This document shows positions 38,251-47,494 of a stretch of DNA of 64,000 nt, piece by piece. A program made the position numbers and the translations under genes. Every line of letters begins with the position of its first letter. The first letter of the stretch is position 1. The notes below the pieces were generated by a model. It saw only the letters and a list, made by a program, of their open reading frames with translations, was not told the origin of the DNA and made no database searches. Source of the DNA: Wocania arenilitoris (GTDB taxonomy: Bacteria > Bacteroidota > Bacteroidia > Flavobacteriales > Flavobacteriaceae); NCBI RefSeq assembly GCF_021728535.1, contig NZ_JAKKDU010000015.1:34889-98888 (forward strand), given 5' to 3'.

Positions 38251-39387
38251 TTATTTCATTTTTAATACTGCAAATTTTCCTTTATTCCAACCATGTACTA
38301 AAAGGTATAACTGTTTTGAACCATCAGGATTAACAACTATATGTGGCCATACTTGATGTATATTAGTTAATGTAGGAATATCTAAATCTCCTGGAATTAC
38401 AGTCGAGACAAGCTCATCTCCAGAATGCACATATATTGGTGCCGATTTTTGTTTCCCTATTGCACTTAAAGCATTAAAAAAATAATGCTCGCTTTTGTAT
38501 GCTACATTACAAACTAAACTTCCCTTTGGGATTCCGTTAAAAATTTCAATAAACTTTCCCTTTTTTGTAAACTTTACTACTTGACCAGCAGCACGATTAG
38601 CAACTAAAATACGGTTTTTATGTGCATATATACCATGTGCTGTTTTAAATTGACCAGGGCTATCTCCTTTTCCTCCCCATGCCAGTTTACCCCAACTCCA
38701 AACACCATTTTTTTCTTTTATGGTCATTACAAAATCTCCAGCCGAATACCCATGTGCAACATATAAAGTACCCTTTAAATATGTTACATCAGTAACACCA
38801 AAATTACTATCCTCTGAAGCAAAAAATTTATTAGCTTCTTCAAACTTAAATTCAGTTCCAGTAGGTTTTAAAATTTCACTTACAATCTTTCCATCTAAAG
38901 TTATTACTAATACTCTTTTGCCTTCTTGTGCAACTGCAAGGTACTTAACGCCTTTATGAACAAAAAATACAATGCCATGAATATTATCTTTTAATCGTGC
39001 ATCAGTTCCAATAGTTTTCCATTGTTTAAGATCTGGAGTAATCTTACAAAGCCCATAACCAGGAATTCCTGTATATACAATACCTGTTTCAGGATCTTCA
39101 TTAAAACCTCCATGCATCCCAGGTTCAAATTCATGTGCTTCTTTGGGGAAGGCATAAGTTAAAGCTTTATCCCATGAAAAAATATAATCACCTTGTCCTG
39201 TTACTAATTTTGCTTTTTTTGCTACTATATTAGAGTTAGTTGTATTATGCTCATGACTATGGGCAATACCATGTTCGTGATCGTGTGAATGACCATGACT
39301 TGAATTTATGCTCTGAGCAACTAAAGAAAATGAAAACCCTAAAAAGAAAATAATTAATAACCCCGCAAGTGATATTTTTTTTGACAT
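38251..39387 (-). CDS. exported NHL/beta-propeller-like protein with a histidine-rich N-terminus
   Basis: 378 residues. A signal peptide (LAGLLIIFFLGFSFSLVAQS) is followed by a histidine-rich stretch (HGHSHDHEHG, then HSHEH) of the kind that binds Zn, Ni or Cu. The remainder has recurring strands such as GIVYTGIPGYGLCKI and GPGQ-like FKTAHGIYAHKNRILVANR, matching six-bladed NHL-type propellers. It converges on the PSD1 operon with 13 bases between stop codons. It could be a metal-linked partner of that operon, but orientation gives no proof. Confidence 0.72.
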   Translation of the reverse strand: MSKKISLAGLLIIFFLGFSFSLVAQSINSSHGHSHDHEHGIAHSHEHNTTNSNIVAKKAKLVTGQGDYIFSWDKALTYAFPKEAHEFEPGMHGGFNEDPETGIVYTGIPGYGLCKITPDLKQWKTIGTDARLKDNIHGIVFFVHKGVKYLAVAQEGKRVLVITLDGKIVSEILKPTGTEFKFEEANKFFASEDSNFGVTDVTYLKGTLYVAHGYSAGDFVMTIKEKNGVWSWGKLAWGGKGDSPGQFKTAHGIYAHKNRILVANRAAGQVVKFTKKGKFIEIFNGIPKGSLVCNVAYKSEHYFFNALSAIGKQKSAPIYVHSGDELVSTVIPGDLDIPTLTNIHQVWPHIVVNPDGSKQLYLLVHGWNKGKFAVLKMK

Positions 39388-39547
39388 GATAAACTTTTAT
39401 AAATTTTTTGAAAAGTTAATCATTTCTATCTTAATATTCAACAGGTTTTAATATTTAGTATACCCGCTTTAAATATTTAAAAGTAATTTAATTGAGAACT
39501 TAAGTTTTTTTAGATATATATTTGACTCATTAAGAGCAATTGACAAA

Positions 39548-40852
39548 CTAGTTTAAAACCTCTGCATAAAGGTCAAAATCTTCAGCTTCAATAATCTTTA
39601 CATTTGTATACTCGCCAGTTTTTAAATAGGTTTTTGTAGCATCAATAAGCACTTCATTATCCACATCTGGTGAATCAAATTCGGTGCGCCCAATAAAATA
39701 GTTGCCTTCTTTTCTGTCTATTACCACTTTAAACTCCTGCCCTATTTTTTGTTGATTTAATTCCCAAGAAATCTGAGATTGAATTTCCATAATCTGATTT
39801 GCCCTATCAATTTTTATATCTTCAGCTACATCATCTTCTAAATTATAAGCATGTGTATTTTCTTCATGTGAATAAGTAAAACAACCTAGGCGTTCAAAAC
39901 GCATATCAGAAACCCATTGTTTTAACTCTTGGAAATTTTGTTCTGTTTCTCCAGGATAACCAACAATAAGGGTTGTTCTTATAGTCATATTAGGAACTCT
40001 AGCTCTAAATTCTTTAAGTAGTTTTGTGGTTTTTTCTTTCGTTGTACCACGACGCATACTTTTTAATATATTATCTGAGATATGCTGCAAAGGAATATCT
40101 AAATAATTACAAATTTTTGGTTCACGGTTCATTACATCCAACACATCCATAGGAAATCCTGCTGGAAAGGCATAATGTAAACGAATCCACTCTACACCGT
40201 CAACTTCAACTAACGCTTCAAGTAATTCGGCTAAATTTCGCTTTTTGTATAAATCTAGTCCGTAATAGGTTAAATCCTGTGCAATAAGAATTAATTCTTT
40301 AACACCATTGGTAGCAAGTTTTTTAGCTTCAGTAACAACATCTTCAATAGGTGTGCTTTTATGTTTTCCGCGCATTATTGGAATGGCGCAAAACGAACAC
40401 GGTCTATCGCAACCTTCTGCAATTTTTAAATATGCATAGTTTTTTGGGGTTGTGGTTAAACGTTCTCCTACTAATTCATGCCTATAATCTGCACCTAAAG
40501 CTTTTAATAAACCTGGTAACTCTGTAGTGCCAAAATACTCGTCTACATTAGGGATTTCTTTTACCAAATCTGGTTTATAGCGCTCACTTAAACACCCTGT
40601 TACAAAAACTTTATCAACATCACCTTCTTCTTTTTTCTGCACATACTCTAAAATAGTATTCACACTTTCTTCTTTGGCATTATTTATAAAACCACAGGTG
40701 TTAATTACTACAATATTACCTTCTTCCTCATGTGTCACATCTTTCCCGTTGGCTTTTAACTGCCCCATTAAGACTTCGCTATCGTAAACATTTTTACTAC
40801 AGCCCAGAGTTACTACATTAATTTTATTTTTTTTAAGCGTTTTTGTGCGCAT
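39548..40852 (-). CDS. rimO: ribosomal protein S12 methylthiotransferase
   Basis: 434 residues from ATG 40852; a TTG seven codons upstream is open but gives an untypical start. This radical-SAM enzyme methylthiolates Asp88 of S12. The UPF0004 domain holds cluster cysteines C18, C53 and C87. The radical-SAM motif is C148-x3-C152-x2-C155 in GCDRPCSFC. A TRAM domain ends the protein (~370-434). GCSKNVYDSEV at the N-terminus separates RimO from MiaB. It lies downstream of ftsY on the same strand. Confidence 0.95.
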   Translation of the reverse strand: MRTKTLKKNKINVVTLGCSKNVYDSEVLMGQLKANGKDVTHEEEGNIVVINTCGFINNAKEESVNTILEYVQKKEEGDVDKVFVTGCLSERYKPDLVKEIPNVDEYFGTTELPGLLKALGADYRHELVGERLTTTPKNYAYLKIAEGCDRPCSFCAIPIMRGKHKSTPIEDVVTEAKKLATNGVKELILIAQDLTYYGLDLYKKRNLAELLEALVEVDGVEWIRLHYAFPAGFPMDVLDVMNREPKICNYLDIPLQHISDNILKSMRRGTTKEKTTKLLKEFRARVPNMTIRTTLIVGYPGETEQNFQELKQWVSDMRFERLGCFTYSHEENTHAYNLEDDVAEDIKIDRANQIMEIQSQISWELNQQKIGQEFKVVIDRKEGNYFIGRTEFDSPDVDNEVLIDATKTYLKTGEYTNVKIIEAEDFDLYAEVLN

Positions 40853-41038
40853 ATATTGTAAATCAGGGCGCAAAGATACAACTTAATTAAACCTTTTATA
40901 TATTTTGATAGTCCAAATTTGAAAACGTAGATTCAAGTTACAAGTGCATCATTTATGAAGCTAATTTATAAAAATACTAAATCTCAATAGAAAATATGTT
41001 ACAAAAAACTTAAAGGCTATGTCCTCTTAAAAAGTTTT

Positions 41039-41992
41039 TTATTTAAAAAAAGAATCAACAAACTCAAACTTATTAAAAACCTGCAAATCTTCAATACCTT
41101 CTCCCACACCAATATACTTTACTGGTATTTGAAACTGGTCTGAAATACCAATTACAACGCCGCCTTTTGCTGTACCATCTAATTTAGTAACGGCCAAACT
41201 TGTTACCTCTGTAGCTGCTGTAAATTGTTTAGCTTGCTCAAAAGCGTTTTGCCCTGTAGAACCATCTAAAACCAAAAGCACATCGTTTGGCGTATCATCA
41301 ACCACCTTTTGCATAACGCGTTTTACTTTGGTAAGCTCGTTCATTAAATTTACCTTATTGTGTAATCGACCAGCGGTATCTATAATAACCACATCGGCAT
41401 CTTGGGTTACAGCACTTTGTAGCGTATCGAAAGCTACAGATGCAGGATCACTACCCATAGATTGTTTAACTATAGGTACATCTACGCGATCTGCCCATAC
41501 TTGCAACTGGTCTATGGCTGCAGCTCTAAAAGTATCAGCAGCCCCTAAAACCACTTTTAAGCCTTGTTTTTTAAATTGATGTGCGAGTTTACCAATAGTC
41601 GTAGTTTTACCAACACCGTTAACACCTACTACCATAATTACATATGGTTTTTTGTCTTGCGGAATAGTAAATTCTGTATCTTCACCAGAATTGGTTTCAC
41701 TCAATAATCCTGCAATTTCTTCACGGAGAATTTTATTAAGCTCGTCAGTCCCTAAATATTTGTCTTTTGCTACGCGTTCTTCAATACGGTCAATAACTTT
41801 TAAAGTGGTATTTACGCCAACATCTGAAGAAACTAAAACTTCTTCTAGATTATCTAAAACTTCATCATCTACTTTAGATTTTCCTGCTACGGCTTTACTT
41901 AATTTACCAAGGAAACTGGACTTAGATTTTTCTAATCCTTTGTCTAGTGTTTCTTTCTTTTCTGATGAAAATATTTTTTTTAAAAAACTCAT
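41039..41992 (-). CDS. ftsY: signal recognition particle receptor FtsY
   Basis: 317 residues from ATG 41992 (MSFLKKIFSSEKKETLDKG); an upstream extension to 42037 looks spurious. This SRP GTPase delivers ribosome-nascent chain complexes to the Sec translocon. Motifs: G1 GVNGVGKTTT, DTFRAAA, G3 DTAGR and G4 TKLDGTAKGG, with the closing GVGEGIEDL. The acidic A domain of E. coli FtsY is absent; only a short basic, amphipathic N-terminus remains, as in many small FtsY proteins. Confidence 0.95.
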   Translation of the reverse strand: MSFLKKIFSSEKKETLDKGLEKSKSSFLGKLSKAVAGKSKVDDEVLDNLEEVLVSSDVGVNTTLKVIDRIEERVAKDKYLGTDELNKILREEIAGLLSETNSGEDTEFTIPQDKKPYVIMVVGVNGVGKTTTIGKLAHQFKKQGLKVVLGAADTFRAAAIDQLQVWADRVDVPIVKQSMGSDPASVAFDTLQSAVTQDADVVIIDTAGRLHNKVNLMNELTKVKRVMQKVVDDTPNDVLLVLDGSTGQNAFEQAKQFTAATEVTSLAVTKLDGTAKGGVVIGISDQFQIPVKYIGVGEGIEDLQVFNKFEFVDSFFK

Positions 41993-42240
41993 TGTTTTGT
42001 TGGTTGATTGTTGTTGAGCTGTTAGGCTCAATATCATTTTGCTTTTGCGCTAGGGATTGAGGTTTTGTTGAAGCTCTTTTTGTGTTGTTGCTTCCCTATC
42101 TGCCGACTGGTAAGTATGTAACTCAAAAAAGCGCCTGCCGAAAGCCCGACCCTTGTGGTAACACTCATATTGTTATTGTCAATTTTCGCACCACATTTTT
42201 TTACTGCAATTATGACAGAAAACGACTCAAATATAAACAT
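41993..42240. other. non-coding spacer between DUF4295 and ftsY
   Basis: Including the terminator next to it, about 300 bases separate ftsY from the DUF4295 gene. Short open frames occur on both strands (about 68 residues) but show no family likeness and no ribosome-binding site. The ftsY promoter must lie here or upstream of the hairpin. Confidence 0.55.
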
Positions 42241-42271
42241 AAAAAAACTGCTTTCTTAATGAAAGCAGTTT
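42241..42271 (-). terminator. Rho-independent terminator of the rpmB-rpmG-DUF4295 operon
   Basis: On the minus strand AAACTGCTTTC and GAAAGCAGTTT form an 11-base stem with a five-base loop, followed by a T run. It lies 23 bases after the DUF4295 stop codon. Confidence 0.9.
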
Positions 42272-42293
42272 ATAATATTTTATGTAATTAGTT

Positions 42294-42446
42294 TTACTTT
42301 TTATTTAAAAAGTCGTTTACTAAATCTGGACTCATAATAGACTCAACAAACGTGTAAGCTCCTGTTTTAGGAGACTTTACCATCTTTATAGCTTTTGTTA
42401 ATCTTTTTGATCCTGTTTGTAATGATGCTACTGCTTTTTTTGCCAT
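42294..42446 (-). CDS. DUF4295 small protein
   Basis: A 50-residue basic protein beginning MAKKAVASLQTGSKRLTKAI and ending DLVNDFLNKK. It matches the Bacteroidota-specific DUF4295 family, which is nearly always encoded directly after rpmB and rpmG, as here (12 bases after rpmG). Position and basic composition suggest a ribosome-associated role, which is inference. Its short length makes it easy to miss in automated calls. Confidence 0.88.
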   Translation of the reverse strand: MAKKAVASLQTGSKRLTKAIKMVKSPKTGAYTFVESIMSPDLVNDFLNKK

Positions 42447-42458
42447 GACTATTACTTA

Positions 42459-42641
42459 TTATTTTATCTCTTTATGAACTGTCATACGCTTAAGAATTGG
42501 ATTAAATTTTTTAATCTCCATTCTATCTGGCGTGTTTTTTTTGTTTTTTGTAGTAATGTAACGAGAAGTTCCTGGTTTTCCAGACTCTTTGTGTTCTGTA
42601 CATTCTAATATTACTTGTATTCTATTACCTTTCTTTGCCAT
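42459..42641 (-). CDS. rpmG: 50S ribosomal protein L33
   Basis: 60 residues, [21 protein letters not shown] to TVHKEIK. The bacterial L33 pattern is complete ([24 protein letters not shown]). Only one cysteine (in ECTEH) is present, so this is the zinc-independent C-minus form. It lies between rpmB and the DUF4295 gene in one transcript. Confidence 0.96.
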   Translation of the reverse strand: MAKKGNRIQVILECTEHKESGKPGTSRYITTKNKKNTPDRMEIKKFNPILKRMTVHKEIK

Positions 42642-42673
42642 GTCTTTTACTTATTAAATAAATGCAGCTGTTT

Positions 42674-42907
42674 TTATAAAAACCCTTTAGATTTTGCTTC
42701 TTTAATTGCTGCAGAAACACCAATTTTATTAATTGTTTTTAAAGCAGATGTAGAAACTTTTAAAGTTATCCATTTATCTTCTTCTGGAATGTAAAAACGT
42801 TTCTTAACTAAATTAGCATTAAACCTGCGTTTAGTTTTGTTCATTGCATGAGACACATTGTTTCCAACCATTGCCTTCTTTCCTGTAAGTTCACAAACTC
42901 TTGACAT
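42674..42907 (-). CDS. rpmB: 50S ribosomal protein L28
   Basis: 77 residues, starting MSRVCELTGKKAMVGNNVSHA and including KRRFNANLVKKRFYIPEE, the L28 signature. It is the first gene of the rpmB-rpmG-DUF4295 operon and lies 78 bases downstream of cinA. The single cysteine shows no CxxC zinc motif. Confidence 0.96.
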   Translation of the reverse strand: MSRVCELTGKKAMVGNNVSHAMNKTKRRFNANLVKKRFYIPEEDKWITLKVSTSALKTINKIGVSAAIKEAKSKGFL

Positions 42908-42985
42908 TATTTATAACTTTAGTTTTTTGTTTCTTAAAATCGAGGTGCAAATATACAAATTCTTTATATTATCCCAACCTAATTT

Positions 42986-44239
42986 TTATCTATTTTTTAA
43001 AATTTCTTTTTGAAGCATTTCAAAAGCTTTATTTACTGCTTTATTTATAACTTTTGTACGGTGATTTCCCATATTAAACCCTTCTGAAAACACACCTTTT
43101 TTTGTTGCTATAGCAATAAAAACGGTACCAACATTAGCATTTGAATCACCTTTTTCTGGACCAGCATTTCCTGTAGTGGCGATAGCATAGTCTGATTTAA
43201 ATAATGTTAATGCATTTTTTGCCATGGCCTCGGCTACTTTTAAACTAACAACAGTATAGGCATCAATAATATCTTTTGACACCCCCAAAACATCAATTTT
43301 AGATTGGGTTGCATAGGTTACTAATCCACCTTTAAAATATGCTGAAGCACCTGCATTTGCAGTTATATGCTCAGCAATTTTACCGCCTGTACAGCTTTCG
43401 GCTACAGCGAGCGTTTTACCAAATTTTACTAATTGCTTTCCTAAAACGACTTCAATAGATGACTCTTCATCTTCAAAACCTACAAATTCATCTTTTATTA
43501 AAGGCAATAGTTGATCTATTTGCTGCTGTACTTCGCTATTAATTTGCTCTTTATTTAATCCTTTTGCAGTTAAACGCAATCTTAATTTTCCTAGGTTTGG
43601 TAAATAAGCAAGCTTAATGTGCCTTGGCAAAGCATCTTCCCAATCTTCAATTCTTGCAGCCAATGTACTTTCGCCAACTCCATAAACCAACAGAGTTTTA
43701 TGTAATATGTATGGGCAATTAAAAGTGGTTTTTAATTTTGGAATAACCTCGTCTTCCATTAAAGCTTTCATCTCAAAAGGCACTCCTGGTAGGGAGATAA
43801 AAATCTTATCGTTTTTAGGAATCCACATCCCTGGTGCGCTACCAAATTTATTCATTAAAGCAGTTGCCTTTGATGGAATTAAAGCTTGATCTTTATTGAC
43901 TTGAGCAAGTGGTTGTTTTATATGTTTTTCCCAGAGAAGTTCGATGTTTTTTAATACGGAAGCTTCGCGAACTAAAGTATCATTAAAATATTTAGCAATG
44001 GTTTTTTTAGTAACATCATCTTTTGTTGGCCCTAATCCACCTGTTAAAATAATGATATCTGCTTTTTCTTCGGCCTCTTTTAACGCTTTAATAATGTGAT
44101 CCTTATCATCTGGTATGGAAGTAATTTGACAAACAGAAACCCCTATTTTATTAAGCTTTTTTGATATAAATGCAGAATTAGTATCTATAACTTGACCAAT
44201 AAGCAACTCGTCGCCTATGGTAATTATTTCAGCTTGCAT
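42986..44239 (-). CDS. cinA: CinA-family protein (nicotinamide-nucleotide amidase)
   Basis: 417 residues in two domains. The N-terminal COG1058 domain (1-170, MQAEIITIGDELLIGQV, GGLGPTKDD) hydrolyses ADP-ribose-type pyrophosphates. The C-terminal PncC domain (~255-415, AVAESCTGGKIAEHIT, TGNAGPEKGD) deamidates NMN. Together they salvage pyridine nucleotides. The start ATG shares its base at 44239 with the end of the preceding HPt gene, so the two are translationally coupled. Confidence 0.93.
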   Translation of the reverse strand: MQAEIITIGDELLIGQVIDTNSAFISKKLNKIGVSVCQITSIPDDKDHIIKALKEAEEKADIIILTGGLGPTKDDVTKKTIAKYFNDTLVREASVLKNIELLWEKHIKQPLAQVNKDQALIPSKATALMNKFGSAPGMWIPKNDKIFISLPGVPFEMKALMEDEVIPKLKTTFNCPYILHKTLLVYGVGESTLAARIEDWEDALPRHIKLAYLPNLGKLRLRLTAKGLNKEQINSEVQQQIDQLLPLIKDEFVGFEDEESSIEVVLGKQLVKFGKTLAVAESCTGGKIAEHITANAGASAYFKGGLVTYATQSKIDVLGVSKDIIDAYTVVSLKVAEAMAKNALTLFKSDYAIATTGNAGPEKGDSNANVGTVFIAIATKKGVFSEGFNMGNHRTKVINKAVNKAFEMLQKEILKNR

Positions 44240-44580
44240 TACAGATTAAAATCAGATTTTATCTCAACTAAAGCCTTGTTAACAGCAGTTATAACAATAT
44301 CAAGTTGAGCCGTAATATCCATATCTGTTTTAGTGAATTTCCCCCAATCTTGCACTTCTATTAATGTGTCAAGCACACCCAATTCAAACAAATCTACAGT
44401 TGGTTTCATTTTGTGTGCTGCTTGATAAGCTTCATGAAAATCTTTTTCAGCTACCGCCTTTTTTAGGCGATCAGCATCAACCGAAACTTCTTCTATAAAT
44501 GTTTCTGCTAATGTTTTAATAAAATCTTCATCGTTATCAGCTAACTCGCGTACTCTAAATAATTTATAATGTTGCTCCAT
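44239..44580 (-). CDS. stand-alone HPt (histidine phosphotransfer) domain protein
   Basis: A 113-residue helical protein. The motif AAHKMKPTVDLFEL contains the expected phospho-accepting histidine in its usual helix. HPt proteins relay phosphate between hybrid histidine kinases and response regulators. No kinase or regulator gene is nearby, so its partners lie elsewhere. It is packed between the FAH-family gene (one base away) and cinA (overlapping), which points to a shared transcript but not to a shared role. Confidence 0.8.
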   Translation of the reverse strand: MEQHYKLFRVRELADNDEDFIKTLAETFIEEVSVDADRLKKAVAEKDFHEAYQAAHKMKPTVDLFELGVLDTLIEVQDWGKFTKTDMDITAQLDIVITAVNKALVEIKSDFNL

Positions 44581-45192
44581 TTATTTTACTGTTATTGAAA
44601 ACATTTCTTTATCCTCTATAAATCCTTTTAATTTATCGTTAGCAACAACTTTGCCAACTCCAGATGGTGTGCCTGTAAATATAATATCTCCAATCTTTAA
44701 AGTAAAATATTTTGACACATATTCTATTAATTCATCTATTTTCCACAACATATGACTTGTATTTCCTTGCTGTACTATACTATTGTTATTTTGTAACGAA
44801 AAATTGATATCGTTTACATTTTTAACAGTATCAACAGATAGCCAATTACCTACTACTGCTGCACCATCAAAAGCTTTTGCTTTTTCCCAAGGTAGCCCTT
44901 TGGCTTTTAATTGCGCTTGCAAATCGCGAGCTGTAAAGTCTATTCCAAGTCCGATTTCATTATAATATTTATGGGCAAATTTTTTATCGATATGCTTCCC
45001 TACTCTATTTATTTTTACCAAAACTTCAACTTCGTGGTGCACATCTTCTGAAAAATCTGGAATAAAAAAGGGTTGTTTTTTAAGAAGAATTGCCGTATCA
45101 GGTTTTAAAAATAGAACTGGACTAGAAGGTTTTTCGTTTTCTAGTTCTTTAATGTGTTCGGTATAATTTCTACCAATGCAAATAAGTTTCAT
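44581..45192 (-). CDS. fumarylacetoacetate hydrolase family protein
   Basis: 203 residues of the FAH fold. HHEVEVLVKI carries the metal-binding acidic pair, GIDFTARDLQ follows, and GDIIFTGTPSGVG is the closing signature. Family members are acylpyruvases, oxaloacetate decarboxylases or hydratases. The small size and sequence are closest to FAHD1/YcgM-type acylpyruvate hydrolases, but the substrate cannot be fixed. It lies 42 bases after the exonuclease gene. Confidence 0.88.
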   Translation of the reverse strand: MKLICIGRNYTEHIKELENEKPSSPVLFLKPDTAILLKKQPFFIPDFSEDVHHEVEVLVKINRVGKHIDKKFAHKYYNEIGLGIDFTARDLQAQLKAKGLPWEKAKAFDGAAVVGNWLSVDTVKNVNDINFSLQNNNSIVQQGNTSHMLWKIDELIEYVSKYFTLKIGDIIFTGTPSGVGKVVANDKLKGFIEDKEMFSITVK

Positions 45193-45234
45193 CTCTAGAT
45201 TAATTAGATTTTTAAAAAAAAGACAATTTAGAAA

Positions 45235-46011
45235 TCACCCTAGTTTGTTATTTAAACTTTTAAGTTTTATTGCAGTTAATACCTTTTTAGTGTATAATGG
45301 AAAATCAGCATTTAGCAACCATCCAAAATACCCAGGCTCTTTCTCTAAAACTTCAGTTACTAATTTACCTTTATGCTTTCCGAAAGAAAAACATTCTTCG
45401 CCTTCTTTATTATATGCAATAAATCCTGCAAAGTCTGCAAACTTTTTTCGTGAGCTAAATTCTGCTAAAAATTTGGTATCGTTTTCTACTTCTTCATATT
45501 TAGCAATTTGTGCTTTTAAAACTTCATATGTAGCATTTGTATCAGCCTCAGCACTATGCGCTCCATCTAAATTTTTATCACAATAAAATTTGTATGCAGC
45601 ACTTAATGTACGTTGTTCCATTTTATGAAAAATAGTTTGAACATCAACTGATAAACGGTTTTTCATATCAAAATCTACCTCAGCACGCAGCATTTCTTCT
45701 GCTAAAAGCGGAATATCAAATCTGTTGGAATTAAATCCACCCAAATCTGAATCTTTAATAAGGTTATAAATTTCTTTGGCTAATGCTTTAAACGTTGGCT
45801 TATTTGCCACATCTGCATCTGAAATACCATGAATTTCGGTAACCTCTTTAGGGATTGGGATTTCTGGATTTACCCGCCATGTTTTGCTTTCTTCTTTTCC
45901 GTTAGGGTAAACTTTTAGTATAGCAATCTCAACAATGCGGTCTTTGGTAATATTTATTCCTGTGGTTTCAAGGTCGAAAAAGCAGATGGGTTTTGTTAGA
46001 TTTAATTGCAT
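45235..46011 (-). CDS. DEDDh 3'-5' exonuclease (DnaQ-like)
   Basis: 258 residues. The exonuclease domain spans ~10-175: ExoI is FFDLETTGI (D and E bind metal), ExoII lies around GGFNSNRFDIPLL, and ExoIII is GAHSAEADTNAT, with histidine as the general base. The C-terminal ~70 residues (SFGKHKGKLVTEVL, PGYFGWLLNADF) form a small extra module found in relatives. It could be a proofreading or repair nuclease. It is the first gene of the four-gene run ending with cinA. Confidence 0.88.
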   Translation of the reverse strand: MQLNLTKPICFFDLETTGINITKDRIVEIAILKVYPNGKEESKTWRVNPEIPIPKEVTEIHGISDADVANKPTFKALAKEIYNLIKDSDLGGFNSNRFDIPLLAEEMLRAEVDFDMKNRLSVDVQTIFHKMEQRTLSAAYKFYCDKNLDGAHSAEADTNATYEVLKAQIAKYEEVENDTKFLAEFSSRKKFADFAGFIAYNKEGEECFSFGKHKGKLVTEVLEKEPGYFGWLLNADFPLYTKKVLTAIKLKSLNNKLG

Positions 46012-46097
46012 TAGCTAATTTTTAAGTGTAAAGGTATTAAACTTGTTAAAGTGAGAAAAAATAAAAGAGGCTATCTTAAATATTGTTTTATTAATTT

Positions 46098-47408
46098 TCA
46101 TATTTCTCTATCACTATCCCAAGCTTCTAAATAATCTTTAACTGCTTTTACAAATTGCCCTCCTAAAGCACCATTTACAACACGGTGGTCGTAAGAATGC
46201 GATAAAAACATTTTATAACGAATACCAATAAAATCACCTTCTGAAGTTTCGATAACTGCTGGTACTTTACGTATAGCTCCTAATGCCAAAATACCTACCT
46301 GTGGTTGATTGATAATTGGTGTTCCCATAATGCTACCAAATGTGCCCACGTTAGTAACTGTATAAGTGCCACCTTGAATATCGTCTGGTTTTAATTGATT
46401 TAAACGCGCTCTATTTGCTAAATCGTTAACCTGCTTGGTCATACCAACTAAATTAAGCTGGTCTGCATTTTTTATAACAGGTACAATTAAATTACCATCT
46501 GGTAAAGCCGCAGCCATACCCAAATTAATATTTTTCTTTTTTATAATAGTATCGCCCTTTACGGAAATATTCATCATTGGAAAATCACGCAGTGCTTTGG
46601 CAATGGCTTCCATAAAAATTGGGGTAAAGGTTAGGTTTTCTCCTTCGCGCTTCATAAAACCATCTTTAACTTTCTTTCTCCAATTCCAAATTTTAGTTAC
46701 ATCGGCTTCTATAAAACTTTGTACATGCGCTGAAGTTTGAATAGATTCAACCATATGATGTGCAACAAGTTTGCCCATTCTGGTCATTTCAATAATCTCA
46801 TCTTCACCACTTGCAATTACAGGTACTGGTACTGTTTTTTGTTGTGGCTCCGCTTTTACAACTGGTTTTGTAGATGCCTTTTCTACCTTAGTAGAACCTC
46901 TATTTTCTAAATAAGCTAAAATATCATTTTTAGTAACGCGTCCGTCTTTTCCTGAACCTGTAATGGTGTCTAATTCATTTTGAATAATCCCTTCTTGTTT
47001 GGCTATGCTCTTTACCAAAGGCGAATAAAAACGTCCTTTAGCAGAACTAATTGAAGTTACCTCATCTTTTGCAACAGATATTGTTTGTGCTACAGCTTCA
47101 ACTGCTACTCTTTCCTTATTTTCACTTTCAGTAACTACCTCTCTTTGAGTATCAGAAACATCATCTCCTTCAGTTTCTATAACGGCAATAACTTGACCTA
47201 CTTGTACAACATCATCAACATTAAAACGTTTTTCTATTAAAACACCATCAACCTCACTGGGTACTTCGCTATCAACTTTATCTGTTGCTATTTCTAACAC
47301 AGCTTCATCCATTTCTATAGTGTCTCCAACTTCTTTTAACCAAGACGTTATTGTTGCTTCTGCAACAGATTCACCCATTTTTGGTAATTTAAGTTCAAAC
47401 TTTGCCAT
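46098..47408 (-). CDS. 2-oxo acid dehydrogenase E2 (dihydrolipoamide acyltransferase)
   Basis: 436 residues. The lipoyl domain (1-77) has lipoylation site K44 in EIATDKVDSEVP. A flexible linker leads to a peripheral-subunit-binding domain (~128-165, FYSPLVKSIAKQEGI). The catalytic domain (~205-436) carries SHSYDHRVVNGALGG with the active-site histidine and aspartate. It is the core of a 2-oxo acid dehydrogenase complex. Branched-chain or pyruvate type is more likely than 2-oxoglutarate, since E1 genes are not adjacent and no odhA is present. Monocistronic here. Confidence 0.92.
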   Translation of the reverse strand: MAKFELKLPKMGESVAEATITSWLKEVGDTIEMDEAVLEIATDKVDSEVPSEVDGVLIEKRFNVDDVVQVGQVIAVIETEGDDVSDTQREVVTESENKERVAVEAVAQTISVAKDEVTSISSAKGRFYSPLVKSIAKQEGIIQNELDTITGSGKDGRVTKNDILAYLENRGSTKVEKASTKPVVKAEPQQKTVPVPVIASGEDEIIEMTRMGKLVAHHMVESIQTSAHVQSFIEADVTKIWNWRKKVKDGFMKREGENLTFTPIFMEAIAKALRDFPMMNISVKGDTIIKKKNINLGMAAALPDGNLIVPVIKNADQLNLVGMTKQVNDLANRARLNQLKPDDIQGGTYTVTNVGTFGSIMGTPIINQPQVGILALGAIRKVPAVIETSEGDFIGIRYKMFLSHSYDHRVVNGALGGQFVKAVKDYLEAWDSDREI

Positions 47409-47494
47409 TTCAATAATATAATTCTTGTATTTTAATTTTAGTTTGCAAAATTAATAAAAAATAGACTATTTTTTTAAATTATCTACAATAATAA

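Noticed and set aside
42034..42291. Open frames on both strands between ftsY and the DUF4295 gene
   Set aside because: They overlap each other and the terminator and have no family likeness; non-coding spacer is more likely.
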